Below, in pieces: positions 48,744-57,788 of a stretch of DNA of 64,000 bases. Made by a program: the position numbers and the translations under genes. Source of the DNA: Kingella sp. (in: b-proteobacteria) (GTDB taxonomy: Bacteria > Pseudomonadota > Gammaproteobacteria > Burkholderiales > Neisseriaceae); the NCBI RefSeq assembly GCF_030527935.1, contig NZ_JAUMZV010000001.1:1-64000 (forward strand), in the 5' to 3' direction. Under the pieces are notes generated by a model. It was not told the origin of the DNA, made no database searches, and saw only the letters and a program-made list of their open reading frames with translations. Numbering within the stretch: the stretch's first letter is position 1; every line of letters starts with the position of its first letter.

Positions 48744-49996
48744 TGGAAACCAGACGCGTTGTGATAACAGGCATCGGCGGCCTTACCGCATTCGGGCGCG
48801 ACTGGCAGAGCATTCAGGCTGCCTTTCGTGCCGAAAAAAACGCCGTGCAATACATGGACTGGCAGGCGCGTTTTCCCGAATTGGAAGCGCAACTGGGCGC
48901 GCCGCTGCCCGATTACGCGCCGCCTGCACATTGGACGCGCAAACAGCTCCGCAGCATGGGGCGCGTGTCGCAATTGTGCGTGGACGCGGCGGAACAGGCG
49001 TTAAGCGACGCAGGCTTGCTCGGCGACGACCGCATTAAAGACGGGCGTATGGGCGTAGCCTGCGGCTCATCGGTTGGCAGCACCAAAGACATCGGCGACA
49101 TGGGCGCACTGCTGCTCACCGGCACATCGCGCAATTTTAACGCCAACACTTATGTGCGCATGATGCCGCACACCACTGCCGCCAATATCGGCATTTTTTT
49201 CGGATTAACAGGGCGGATTATTCCCACGTCCAGCGCGTGTTCATCAGGCAGCCAAGCCATCGGCTACGCCTACGAAGCCATCAAATACGGGCTGATTGAC
49301 ACCATGCTGGCAGGCGGCGGCGAAGAGTTCTGCCCTTCGGAAGTGTATGTGTTTGATTCGCTCTACGCCGCAAGCCGCCGCAACGGCGAACCCGAACGCA
49401 CGCCGCGCCCGTATGATGCCGCCCGCGACGGCTTGGTCATCGGCGAAGGCGCGGGCATCATGGTGTTGGAATCGCTGGAACACGCGAGGGCGCGCGGCGC
49501 GAAAATCTACGCCGAAATCATCGGCTACGGCGCAAACAGCGATGGCAGCCACGTTACCCAGCCGCAAAAAGACACCATGCAGCAATGTATGGAACTTGCG
49601 CTCAAAGACGCAGGCATACGCGCCGAACAGGTCGGCTATGTGAGCGGACACGGCACGGCCACCGAAAAAGGCGACATCGCCGAAACGCTCGCCACCGAAG
49701 CCGTGTTCGGCTTTGTGCCGATGAGTTCGCAAAAAAGCTATCTCGGGCATACGCTGGGCGCGTGCGGCGCGCTGGAAGCATGGTTTGCCGTGGAAATGAT
49801 GAACAGCGGCTGGTTCGCCCCCACCGTAAATCTGGACAACATCGACCCGCGCTGCGGCAAAGTGGACTACATCACAAGCGGCGGGCGCGAAATTGCAACG
49901 GATTATGTGGTCAGCAACAATTTTGCCTTCGGCGGCGTGAATACTTCGCTGGTGTTGAAACGGTGGCGGGGGAATAGCGGTTTCAGGCTGCCTTAA
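48743..49996 (+). CDS. Beta-ketoacyl-ACP synthase II (ApeR-type)
   Basis: A 417-residue KAS II-like enzyme. Catalytic residues are C166 (TSSACSSGSQAIG), H in GHGTATEKGDIAET and H in SYLGHTLGACGALEA. In APE systems this KS is thought to do the first condensation on the aryl starter. The ATG at 48743 overlaps the fabG-like stop; a start two codons earlier is possible but less likely. Confidence 0.9.
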   Translation: METRRVVITGIGGLTAFGRDWQSIQAAFRAEKNAVQYMDWQARFPELEAQLGAPLPDYAPPAHWTRKQLRSMGRVSQLCVDAAEQALSDAGLLGDDRIKDGRMGVACGSSVGSTKDIGDMGALLLTGTSRNFNANTYVRMMPHTTAANIGIFFGLTGRIIPTSSACSSGSQAIGYAYEAIKYGLIDTMLAGGGEEFCPSEVYVFDSLYAASRRNGEPERTPRPYDAARDGLVIGEGAGIMVLESLEHARARGAKIYAEIIGYGANSDGSHVTQPQKDTMQQCMELALKDAGIRAEQVGYVSGHGTATEKGDIAETLATEAVFGFVPMSSQKSYLGHTLGACGALEAWFAVEMMNSGWFAPTVNLDNIDPRCGKVDYITSGGREIATDYVVSNNFAFGGVNTSLVLKRWRGNSGFRLP

Positions 49997-50045
49997 ACCC
50001 AAAGGCAGCCTGAAAACAAGCAAAGCAGAATGGCGAAGCTAAAAA

Positions 50046-50100
50046 TCAGAAATGCCATCATTCCCGCGCAGGTTAGAAATACCCTTATCGTTCTACAAAG
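50046..50100. repeat. Vestige of the dRS3-like unit
   Basis: CATCATTCCCGCGCAGG matches one arm of the units at 37511 and 57010, but the GGGAAT half is lost. The gap 49997-50608 holds this, a MITE, a GC-rich repeat and DUS; no gene is seen. Confidence 0.5.
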
Positions 50101-50182
50101 ATTTCAGGCTACCTAAACGCGGGAGCGTATGCCCAAGCAGCCTGAAAATGCTTCAAACCCATTTTCAGGCTGCCTAATCTTA

Positions 50183-50342
50183 GAACCTGTATTCACTATT
50201 TCCATAGGCAGATTTTATGAAATAAAAACGTGGCTGCCGCGTTAAAAATGCTCGCAAGGTGTCCAACCTTGCTGCGCTTTTTGCCTTGTATCCGCGCTTT
50301 TATTTCATAAAATCTGCCTATGGAAATAATGAATACAGGTTC
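50183..50342 (-). mobile_element. MITE family 1, copy E
   Basis: A 160-bp copy, interior inverted as in copy A, flanked by TTA (50180-50182 and 50343-50345). The repeat CCACGCCGCGCATCGCGGCG follows at 50358. Confidence 0.85.
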
Positions 50343-50503
50343 TTAATCTTTTGCCAGGCCACGCCGCGCATCGCGGCGTACCCACGCGGAGAATATTTAC
50401 CGCCGCTCCACTATTCCCGCCCGCGCCCCAAGCGTGCAACGCGCAACCCAACCATTGCCCCGCCACCAAAGGCAGCCTGAAACCTTTGCTCAGCCTGCAA
50501 CCA

Positions 50504-50588
50504 ATGGAGCGGCGGCGGCTCGCCGACATCTTGGTAAACCAGCAATGCTATGTTTAATAAGCCATTTGGCGGCGAGCCGCCGCTCCAT
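50504..50588. repeat. GC-rich inverted repeat element, copy 4 (family 2)
   Basis: ATGGAGCGGCGGCGGCTCGC on the left, GGCGGCGAGCCGCCGCTCC on the right, between DUS. Confidence 0.7.
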
Positions 50589-50608
50589 TTTCGGTTTCAA
50601 GCTGCCTT

Positions 50609-51184
50609 TCAACACTCAGGCAGCCTGAAATCCACCCGCACCCCTTCCCCGCGCCAAACACACGCCACCACCAGCCCGCCCGTCAGCACCCGCTCCACGC
50701 CCTGCCAGCCGCTTTGCCCGTCCACGCGCCAGCCTGCCCTTTTGCCGCCGATGATTTCATAGCCCACGCGCGGCATATCGGCGGGAAAGTCCAAGCCCGC
50801 CGCTTTAATCAGGGCTTCTTTACTGCACCATAATCGGTAAAACGTTTCAGGCTGCCTTTCGCGCCCGCGCAAGTAGTTGCGCTCGGCGTCGTTGCCAATC
50901 CATGCGCTTACCGCGGCGAAATCGCGCGGTTTCATGGTTTCTATGTCCACGCCCGCCGCGATGGGTTCGCTGGCGCATAGCACCACCGCGTTGCCCGCGC
51001 TGTGGCTGAGCGACACGATGGGCAGCGTTGCCCGCTGTTTTAACGCGCGGCTCACTCGCCAATCCAGCCGTATTTCCAGTTGCGGCGATTGCGCCACGCG
51101 GCGGGCATCGGCGGGGCTGAGCAAGGCGCGATTGTATTCGTGGGCGATTTGGGGCGTGCCGATTAGGCAAATCAAGTCGGTCAT
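50609..51184 (-). CDS. 4'-phosphopantetheinyl transferase
   Basis: A 191-residue Sfp/AcpT-type enzyme that attaches the phosphopantetheine arm to carrier proteins. The metal-binding motif is AAGVDIETMKPRDFAAV and the second motif is FYRLWCSKEALIKAAG. It probably activates the two APE carrier proteins. The ATG at 51184 (MTDLICLIG) is chosen; the longer reading is DUS-derived. Confidence 0.88.
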   Translation of the reverse strand: MTDLICLIGTPQIAHEYNRALLSPADARRVAQSPQLEIRLDWRVSRALKQRATLPIVSLSHSAGNAVVLCASEPIAAGVDIETMKPRDFAAVSAWIGNDAERNYLRGRERQPETFYRLWCSKEALIKAAGLDFPADMPRVGYEIIGGKRAGWRVDGQSGWQGVERVLTGGLVVACVWRGEGVRVDFRLPEC

Positions 51185-51304
51185 CGTGTTAAGGCGTGCG
51201 CCAATAGGCAGCCTGAAACCTTTGCAAAACCTAAGTAGGTCGGGCATTGATTGCAGCCTAAAAACGGTTTACAAAAAACCACCGTCAAGCGGTGGTTGCG
51301 CGGT

Positions 51305-51841
51305 TTAGTGGTAGCTGCCTTTGAGCACAACGTAGCTGTGGAATGTGCCCACGTGGCATTCGTATTCGCTGCCACCTTTGGTTTGGCGGTCGTAAAAGCT
51401 CACAAGACGCACACCGTGTTTGCGGTGGCGGGCAGCGGTGGATTGGAAGCGTCTAACGGCGTTTAAGAACGCACGTTGGCAGGTTGCGTCCACCGATTTG
51501 CCTGTGGCGTTGGCACTTTGGCGCGACACATTGGTTGCACCGCTGGTACTGCCGTAGGACACGCGAATGCTGGGGTCTAGCACTTCGTGGGCTTCGGCGG
51601 AGTTGAGCACGGCAGAAGCCTTGCACATATAGGCATCGTTTTTGCCTTTGCCCACCGCAGAGCCAATGCTGCGGCAAATGGTGCCACCGCTAGGTTGCGT
51701 GGCGGCGCGATGTTCAACTTGCGGCGCGGGGCGGCTGGGTTCGGGCTCGGCGGGGGCAGCAGGTTCGCCTTTGGACGCGCAAGCAGACAGGGCAACCACG
51801 GCAGAGAGCAGCAAAACGCGGGAAATACGGACAGTCATCAT
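51305..51841 (-). CDS. Lipoprotein of unknown function
   Basis: A 178-residue protein with a lipoprotein signal (VALSACAS, Cys at about residue 21), a Pro/Glu/Ala linker and a cysteine-containing domain (ICRSIGSAVGKGKNDAYMCK, ATCQRAFLNAVRRFQS, YECHVGTFHSY). No family is recognised. It lies between APE genes but is probably a passenger. AGGAGACG precedes the ATG. Confidence 0.7.
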   Translation of the reverse strand: MMTVRISRVLLLSAVVALSACASKGEPAAPAEPEPSRPAPQVEHRAATQPSGGTICRSIGSAVGKGKNDAYMCKASAVLNSAEAHEVLDPSIRVSYGSTSGATNVSRQSANATGKSVDATCQRAFLNAVRRFQSTAARHRKHGVRLVSFYDRQTKGGSEYECHVGTFHSYVVLKGSYH

Positions 51842-51934
51842 CGTCTCCTAATAAATGTTAATGTTGGTAAAAGAATAGATTTTAGCGTATCTGTTTGTAT
51901 CTGTATATCAATTCATCTTGCGCCATAGATTTAA

Positions 51935-52094
51935 GAACCTGTATTCACTATTTTCATAGGCAGATTTGATGACATAAAAGCGCGGATACAAGGCAAAAAG
52001 CGCAGCAAGGTTGGATACCTTGCGCGCATTTTTAACGCGGTAGCCGCGTTTTTAGGGCATGAAAGATGCCTATGAAAATAGTGAATGCAGGTTC
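51935..52094 (+). mobile_element. MITE family 1, copy F (TAA target)
   Basis: A 160-bp copy flanked by TAA on both sides (51932-51934 and 52095-52097), whereas the other copies have TTA. This fixes the end of the element and the 3-bp target duplication. The gap 51842-52202 holds nothing else but a DUS. Confidence 0.88.
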
Positions 52095-52202
52095 TAAGTT
52101 TGCCTTTATTTACCGAACGCCCTACAATTTTCGCCCGCTGCCGCTTCTTGCCTATAAAGGCAGCCTGAAATCCCTTCCCCCAATCATTCCAAGCCACTAC
52201 CC

Positions 52203-53855
52203 ATGCACCCGCTCACCCAAATCCTATCCCCTGCCCTGCCGCCCACCGACCTAATCGCCGCCCAGCCCAACTGGACGCGCGCCGATTTCAACCGCGCCGT
52301 TTTCCAGCTTTCAGGCAGCTTGAAAACGCACAACGTGCAAGCCGCCGCGCTGTGGTTTGACGATGCCGCGCTGTTTGCCTGCGCCGTGCTGGCAGCGTGG
52401 CACGCGGGCGCACGGGTGTTGCTGCTGCCAAACACCGCGCAGGAAAACATCGCATGGGGCGAAACGGCAGACGTATTCCTAACCGATAATCTCGTCCACC
52501 CGCAAGCATGGCATCTGCCCACCCTGCTCGCGCCAAGGCAGCCTGAAAACGCTGGGCTGCCTGAAAACTGGGCAATCCCCGCCGACGCCCAAGCCCATTT
52601 GAAAACATCGGGTTCAAGCGGCAACGCGCAAATCATCGTCAAAACCGCCGCGCAAATGCAAGCCGAAGCCCTTGCCCTTGCCGCCGCCCTGCCCTTTAAC
52701 CACGCAGGCGCAACCGCAGTTGGCAGCGTGTCGCCGCAGCATTTATACGGCTTCACCTTCCGCTTCGCCCTATCGCTCACGCTCGGCTGGGTTATCGCCC
52801 GCGCCCAAGCCAGCTACCCCGAGCATCTGCTCGCCGCCACCCACGGCAAAACCGTGTGGATTGCCAGCCCCGCCGTGCTCAATCGCTTAGAAAACGGGCG
52901 CGACTGGGCAGCCGCAGCAGCGAACATTGCAGGCATTATTTCATCGGGCGGCGCATTGCCCGAAGCCACCGCCGCCCAACTCGCCGCCCACGCCAGCCGC
53001 CCCTACGAAATCTACGGCAGCACCGAAACAGGCATCATCGCTTCGCGGCGCGGCGGCGAAGTGTGGCAGCCGTTTAGCGGCGTATCGTTCGGGCAAGATG
53101 CAGACGGCGCATTGTGGGCGCAATCGCCGTGGGCAACGCGCGTGCAAACGGCAGATTTGATTGAACCGCAAGCGGGCGGATTTCTGCTACTGGGGCGCAA
53201 AGACCGCATCATCAAGCTGGAAGACAAGCGCGTCTCGCTCACGCAACTGGAACACAGCCTGCTGCAACACGAATGGCTGGCAGACGCGCATTGCGCCCTG
53301 CACCACCGCCGCGTGGCAGCGTGGGCAGCGTTAAACGAAGCGGGCATCGTCGCGCTGCGCGAACAGGGGCGCGCCGCCGTTGCCGATGCGCTCAAACGCC
53401 ACCTTGCCGCCACGCAAGACAAAACCGCGCTGCCGCGCTACTGGCGTTTTGCCGCCGCCCTGCCGCGCAACGCGCAAGCCAAAATCGCCGCCGCCGATTT
53501 TCAGGCTGCCTTTACCACGCCGCAAACCGCACCGCAATGGCAAGAAACCGCGCCAAATGTGTTTACAGGGCGCGTGCCGTTGGATTTGGTGTATTTTGGC
53601 GGGCATTTCGCTACGTTTCCGCTGGTGCCGGGGGTGGTGGAACTGCAATGGGTGCGCGATTTGGCGGCGCGGTTTGACTGGGGCAGGCAAAGTGTTGCGC
53701 GCGTGGAAGCGTTGAAGTATCAGCAGTTTGTGCGCCCGCATGATGAGATTGTGCTGACGTTGCACCATGATGCGGCGAAAAATAAGCTGGCGTTTACCAT
53801 CACGAGCAACGGCAATGCCTGCGCTTCGGGGCGGCTGGTGTTTCAGGCTGCCTGA
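52203..53855 (+). CDS. AMP-ligase fused to hotdog dehydratase (ApeH-ApeI type)
   Basis: A 550-residue fusion. Residues ~1-430 are an ANL-family adenylation domain with HLKTSGSSGNAQIIVKTAA (P-loop), YEIYGSTETGIIASRRGG and LLGRKDRIIKLEDKRVSL. It would activate the aryl acid starter, by analogy 4-hydroxybenzoate, and load it on an ACP. From about residue 450 a FabA/FabZ-like hotdog domain follows (VYFGGHFATFPLVPGVVELQ). The single open frame has several in-frame kingDUS and no Neisseria-dialect DUS. Confidence 0.87.
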   Translation: MHPLTQILSPALPPTDLIAAQPNWTRADFNRAVFQLSGSLKTHNVQAAALWFDDAALFACAVLAAWHAGARVLLLPNTAQENIAWGETADVFLTDNLVHPQAWHLPTLLAPRQPENAGLPENWAIPADAQAHLKTSGSSGNAQIIVKTAAQMQAEALALAAALPFNHAGATAVGSVSPQHLYGFTFRFALSLTLGWVIARAQASYPEHLLAATHGKTVWIASPAVLNRLENGRDWAAAAANIAGIISSGGALPEATAAQLAAHASRPYEIYGSTETGIIASRRGGEVWQPFSGVSFGQDADGALWAQSPWATRVQTADLIEPQAGGFLLLGRKDRIIKLEDKRVSLTQLEHSLLQHEWLADAHCALHHRRVAAWAALNEAGIVALREQGRAAVADALKRHLAATQDKTALPRYWRFAAALPRNAQAKIAAADFQAAFTTPQTAPQWQETAPNVFTGRVPLDLVYFGGHFATFPLVPGVVELQWVRDLAARFDWGRQSVARVEALKYQQFVRPHDEIVLTLHHDAAKNKLAFTITSNGNACASGRLVFQAA

Positions 53856-53963
53856 TTGGATTGCGCGGATTGTTTGGGCGCGGGCAGGATGAATAGGCAG
53901 CCTGAAAACGTATCCTGCGTGCTTTATCATGCGATGCTGTTTCAGGCTGCCTGAAACCTGAAT

Positions 53964-54048
53964 AGAGTGGCAACGGCCCATCGCCCAATAACGCAGCAGA
54001 TAGGGCTTTACTGATTAGCAAGATGTCGGCGAGCCGCCAACACTCCAT
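53964..54048. repeat. GC-rich inverted repeat element, copy 5 (family 2)
   Basis: A diverged copy: GAGTGGCAACGGCCCATCGCC on the left (20 of 21 bases shown as GAGTGGCAACGGCCCATCGC) and GTCGGCGAGCCGCCAACACTC on the right in part. The gap 53856-54191 also holds a GGCTTGCTTGCAAGCC repeat and DUS; no gene is seen. Confidence 0.6.
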
Positions 54049-54191
54049 TGGTAGCAGATTAGGCAACGGTTTCAGGCTGCCTGAAACGCCCCCCGCGCCC
54101 CCTACGGCTTGCTTGCAAGCCGTGTCCTAGCCAAACAACCATTTCAGGCTGCCTTACCCCCACACCCCCCAACCCCAAAAAGGACCCACCC

Positions 54192-55283
54192 ATGAACCTA
54201 TCCCCCCATCTCGCCGACCGCTACACCCAAGAACACCAAACCGCCAACCAAGCGCAACGCTTGGCGCAGGAAATCGCCTTTGCGCCGATTGTGTTTCAAG
54301 TGTCGCGGCTGATGCTCAAATACGGCATTTTGGCGCAGCTTAGCCACGCGCATCACGGCTTAACCCGCGCCCAAATCGCGCAGGCGGCAAACATCAGCGA
54401 TTACGCCGCGCAAGTGCTGCTGGAAGCGTCGCTGTCTATCGGCACGGTGCTCATGCGCGATGACCGCTTTTTTATCAGCAAAGCAGGCTGGTTTTTGCTC
54501 AACGACAAAATGGCGCGGGTGAACTTGGATTTTGTGCAAGAAATTTGCTATCAAGGTATGTTTGATTTAGATGCCACGCTGCAATCGGGCAAACCCGAAG
54601 GGCTTAAAGTGTTTGGCGATTGGGCGACCATTTACGAAGGCTTGTCATCGCTGCCGTCCGCCTCGCAGGAAAAATGGCTGGCATTTGACCACCATTATTC
54701 CGACAGCGCGTTTCAGGCTGCCTTAAACATCGTCTTCGCCCAGCCCGTGCAACGGCTGCTAGACGTGGGCGGCAACACAGGGCGATGGGCGTTGCAATGC
54801 GTGGCGCACAACCCCGATGTGCACATCACCATTATGGATTTGCCCCAGCAGCTCGCCTTGATGCGCGAAGCCGTGCGCGGCAAAACGGGCGCAGAGCGCA
54901 TTCACGCCCACCCTGCCAATCTGCTAGACGACCAAGCTCCCTTCCCCGCAGGCTTTGATGCCATTTGGATGAGCCAATTTTTAGATTGCTTTTCCAACGA
55001 GCAAGCCACCCGCATTCTGCGCCGCGCCGCCCAAGCCATGAGCGAGCACGCCAGCTTGTTTATTTTAGAACCGCTGTGGGACAGACAACGCTACGAAACC
55101 GCCGCCTATTGCCTAACGCTCACCAGCGTCTATTTCACCGCCATGGCAAACGGCAACAGCAAAATTTTCCATTCCGAAGACCTGCTGCGCTGTATAGAAC
55201 AAGCAGGCTTGGCGGTTGCCGAGATTACAGACGGCATCGGCTTGGGACACAGCATGCTGCGCTGCGTGAAAGCCAAACCATGA
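54192..55283 (+). CDS. SAM-dependent O-methyltransferase
   Basis: A 363-residue class I methyltransferase with an N-terminal winged-helix/dimerisation part (residues ~30-110, TRAQIAQAANISDYAAQVLL) and the SAM motif LLDVGGNTGRWALQC at about residue 190. This type is found in APE clusters and probably methylates the aryl head. Its stop codon overlaps the start of the glycosyltransferase (ATGA). Confidence 0.85.
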   Translation: MNLSPHLADRYTQEHQTANQAQRLAQEIAFAPIVFQVSRLMLKYGILAQLSHAHHGLTRAQIAQAANISDYAAQVLLEASLSIGTVLMRDDRFFISKAGWFLLNDKMARVNLDFVQEICYQGMFDLDATLQSGKPEGLKVFGDWATIYEGLSSLPSASQEKWLAFDHHYSDSAFQAALNIVFAQPVQRLLDVGGNTGRWALQCVAHNPDVHITIMDLPQQLALMREAVRGKTGAERIHAHPANLLDDQAPFPAGFDAIWMSQFLDCFSNEQATRILRRAAQAMSEHASLFILEPLWDRQRYETAAYCLTLTSVYFTAMANGNSKIFHSEDLLRCIEQAGLAVAEITDGIGLGHSMLRCVKAKP

Positions 55284-55999
55284 AAACACTCGCCCTCATC
55301 CCGCACTACAACCACCCCACCACAGTGGGCAGCGTAGCCCACACCCTGCGCGGCTTTGGCTTAGACGTGTTGATTGTGGACGACGGCTCGCGCCCAGACT
55401 GCCGCCCCCTGCTGCAAGGTTTGCGCGGCGATGGCATACACGTTCTCTTCCGCCCGCGCAACGGCGGCAAAGGCGCGGCGGTGAAAACAGGGCTGCAATA
55501 CGCCGCCATCGGTGGCTACACCCATGTGTTGCAAGTAGATGCCGATGGGCAACACCATCTTGCCGACACGCCCCAATTCATCGCCGCCGCGCAAAGGCAG
55601 CCTGAAAACGTTATCTGCGGCGAACCGCAATACGGCGATGACGCGCCCAAAGCGCGGCTTTACGGACGCAAAATCACCGACTTCTGGAATATGCTGCACA
55701 CCGCATCGCGCGACATCAAAGACGGCATGTGCGGCTTTCGGCTTTATCCACTCGCCCCCACCATCGCCATCGTGCGCGAAGAACCGCTGGGCGACCGCAT
55801 GGATTTTGACACCGAAATCCTTGTGCGCCTGTATTGGCGCGGCATCAAGCCCGTGTGGATTCCCACCCCCGTGCGCTACGCCCAAGACGGCGTGTCGCAT
55901 TTTCGCGCCCTAGCCGACAATCTGCTCATCAGCAAAATGCACGCGCGGCTATGCTGCACCATGCTGTGGCGGCGCATCACAGGCAGCCTGAAACCATGA
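55280..55999 (+). CDS. Family 2 glycosyltransferase
   Basis: A 239-residue GT-A fold enzyme: LIPHYNHPTTVGSVAHTL, VLIVDDGSRPD and the metal-binding VLQVDADGQHHLAD. It has no membrane segment. In APE clusters it is thought to take part in building the lipid anchor. The gene overlaps both neighbours by 4 bp. Confidence 0.88.
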   Translation: MKTLALIPHYNHPTTVGSVAHTLRGFGLDVLIVDDGSRPDCRPLLQGLRGDGIHVLFRPRNGGKGAAVKTGLQYAAIGGYTHVLQVDADGQHHLADTPQFIAAAQRQPENVICGEPQYGDDAPKARLYGRKITDFWNMLHTASRDIKDGMCGFRLYPLAPTIAIVREEPLGDRMDFDTEILVRLYWRGIKPVWIPTPVRYAQDGVSHFRALADNLLISKMHARLCCTMLWRRITGSLKP

Positions 56000-56988
56000 A
56001 ACCGCTGCAACACAACCATTGGGCCGCCCAGCCCGAACGCGGCAACCGCCTATTTCTCGCGCTCACCACGCTAATGGTGCGCCACCTGCCCGCATGGCTG
56101 CTCAACCCCAGCATCGCACTCATCGTGTGCTATTTCTACGCCACCGCCCCCCGCGCTCGCCGCCATATCCGCCGCTATCAAGCCCGCCTACGCGCCGCCT
56201 ATCCCGCCGCAAAACTCCCCCGCATGGCCGCCTTTCGCCAATTCACCGCCTTTGGCGCAGCCATTTGCGACCGCTTTGCCGTGTGGCAGCGCAAAATCCG
56301 CTACAAAGACTTAATCATCGAAGACCCCGACAACGTGTACGCTCTCGTGCAACAGCGCGGGCGCGGGCAAATTTTCGCCTGCTCACACATCGGCAACACC
56401 GAAGTCTGCCGCGCCTTGGTGTCGCACAACCAAGGCTTCAAACTCAACGTACTCGTGCACAGCCAACACGCCCAAGCCTTTAACGAAGCCCTGCACAAAG
56501 CAGGCGCAGCGCGGATTCAGCTTATCCAAGTAACCGATTTAGATGCCGCCCTGATGCTGGAACTCAACCGCCGCATAGACGCAGGCGAATGGCTCGCCAT
56601 CGCCGCCGACCGCGTGCCCGTGCGCGGCGAAAAAACCGTTGCCGTCCATTTCTTAGGGCACACCGCCGAGCTGCCACAAGGCGCATGGCTACTCGCCGCC
56701 CTGCTCAAAACCCAAATCAACACCCTGTTTTGCATCAAACAAAACGGACGCTATCATTTAAAATTGCGCCGCTTCGCCGATACCGCCAGCTGGACGCGCA
56801 GCAACCGCCCCGTCCAAGTCGCCGCCACCGCGCAACAATTTGCCGACATCATGGCGCAAGAATGTGCCACCAACCCGCTGCAATGGTTTAATTTTTATGA
56901 TTTTTGGGGCGATGAAGCAGGCTGCATAGCGAAGCAGAGTGGCGAAGCTAAAACAAGGCAGCCTGAAAACGTTGCAAACCCAAAATGA
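55996..56988 (+). CDS. LpxL-like lipid acyltransferase
   Basis: A 330-residue protein of the lauroyl/myristoyl acyltransferase family with one N-terminal membrane segment (LNPSIALIVCYFYATAP). The catalytic His-x4-Glu motif is in ACSHIGNTEVCRAL, and AADRVPVRGEKTVAVHFLG is the second conserved block. It probably transfers the polyene acyl chain to a lipid carrier. The C-terminal tail includes a DUS-encoded RQPE, suggesting the end of the gene has been remodelled. Confidence 0.85.
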   Translation: MKPLQHNHWAAQPERGNRLFLALTTLMVRHLPAWLLNPSIALIVCYFYATAPRARRHIRRYQARLRAAYPAAKLPRMAAFRQFTAFGAAICDRFAVWQRKIRYKDLIIEDPDNVYALVQQRGRGQIFACSHIGNTEVCRALVSHNQGFKLNVLVHSQHAQAFNEALHKAGAARIQLIQVTDLDAALMLELNRRIDAGEWLAIAADRVPVRGEKTVAVHFLGHTAELPQGAWLLAALLKTQINTLFCIKQNGRYHLKLRRFADTASWTRSNRPVQVAATAQQFADIMAQECATNPLQWFNFYDFWGDEAGCIAKQSGEAKTRQPENVANPK

Positions 56989-57009
56989 AACAAGAAATCG
57001 CTAAATTGC

Positions 57010-57114
57010 CGTCATTCCCGCGCAGGCGGGAATCTTGGTTAAACTTCAACAACAGATTGTTTTAATTAAATTTCCAAATATCAAACAAGATTCCCGCCTG
57101 CGCGGGAATGACGG
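57010..57114. repeat. ~105-bp unit with inverted dRS3-like repeats, copy 2
   Basis: Cores ATTCCCGCGCAGGCGGGAAT at 57014-57033 and the inverted ATTCCCGCCTGCGCGGGAAT at 57090-57109. The layout is the same as at 37511-37616, so the unit is a repeat in its own right. Confidence 0.8.
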
Positions 57115-57177
57115 CATTTCTTAATTTTCAGGCTGCCTTAACAGTCTTTGCACCATTCCCAAATCAGAAAGCACCCC

Positions 57178-57615
57178 ATGAAAAAACACATCTACTGCCA
57201 CCACAGCCACGAGCTAGAAATCCCCTTTTTTGACGTAGATGCCATGCACATCGTCTGGCATGGCAACTATGTCAAATACCTAGAAGTCGCCCGCTGCGCC
57301 TTTCTCGCCAGCATCGGCTACGACTACAACGAAATGGCACGCCAAGGCTACGGCTGGCCCATCGTCAAAATGGATTTCAAATACATACGCCCCGCCCAGT
57401 TCGGGCAACACATTCGCATAGACATGGACATCGTAGAAATTGAAAGCTGCCTACGCATAGACTACACCCTGCGCGATGTCGCCACAGGCGAAAAACTCAC
57501 CCGCGCCAGCACCACCCAAGCCGCCGTTGCCATCGCCACAAGCGAAATGCAATTCCAAACCCCCGCCAGCTGGCTTGCCGCCGTGTGCCAACACCCCACG
57601 TTTCAGGCAGCCTGA
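57178..57615 (+). CDS. Acyl-CoA/ACP thioesterase (4HBT/YbgC-like)
   Basis: A 145-residue hotdog thioesterase. The motif IPFFDVDAMHIVWHGNYVKY has the catalytic Asp and the HGNY signature of the YbgC/4-hydroxybenzoyl-CoA type. Thioesterases are standard in APE clusters. It ends with FQAA from a kingDUS that forms the last codons before the stop. Confidence 0.88.
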   Translation: MKKHIYCHHSHELEIPFFDVDAMHIVWHGNYVKYLEVARCAFLASIGYDYNEMARQGYGWPIVKMDFKYIRPAQFGQHIRIDMDIVEIESCLRIDYTLRDVATGEKLTRASTTQAAVAIATSEMQFQTPASWLAAVCQHPTFQAA

Positions 57616-57630
57616 AACGTGGAAAATTGT

Positions 57631-57760
57631 GTCTTCAACCTTGCGCGTTGCGCTGCGGTATCTCCCTTTGGCGTTGCATAAGTTCACATAGCTAAATCAA
57701 AGATTTAGATGCTTACTTATACCCAAATCAAAGATTTGGACAAAGGGGCAAGGCTGCCTT
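57631..57760 (-). repeat. Family 3 intergenic repeat, inverted copy
   Basis: The complement of the unit seen at 4037-4167, including AAATCAAAGATTT twice. It ends 29 bp before the LolA-like gene. Confidence 0.65.
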
Positions 57761-57788
57761 ACCCCATTATTCAACAAGGAAACCCCAC

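Noticed and set aside
54965..55279. A longer start for the glycosyltransferase inside the methyltransferase gene
   Set aside because: The GT-A fold starts at MKTLALIPHYN; the sequence before it is a shadow of the methyltransferase.
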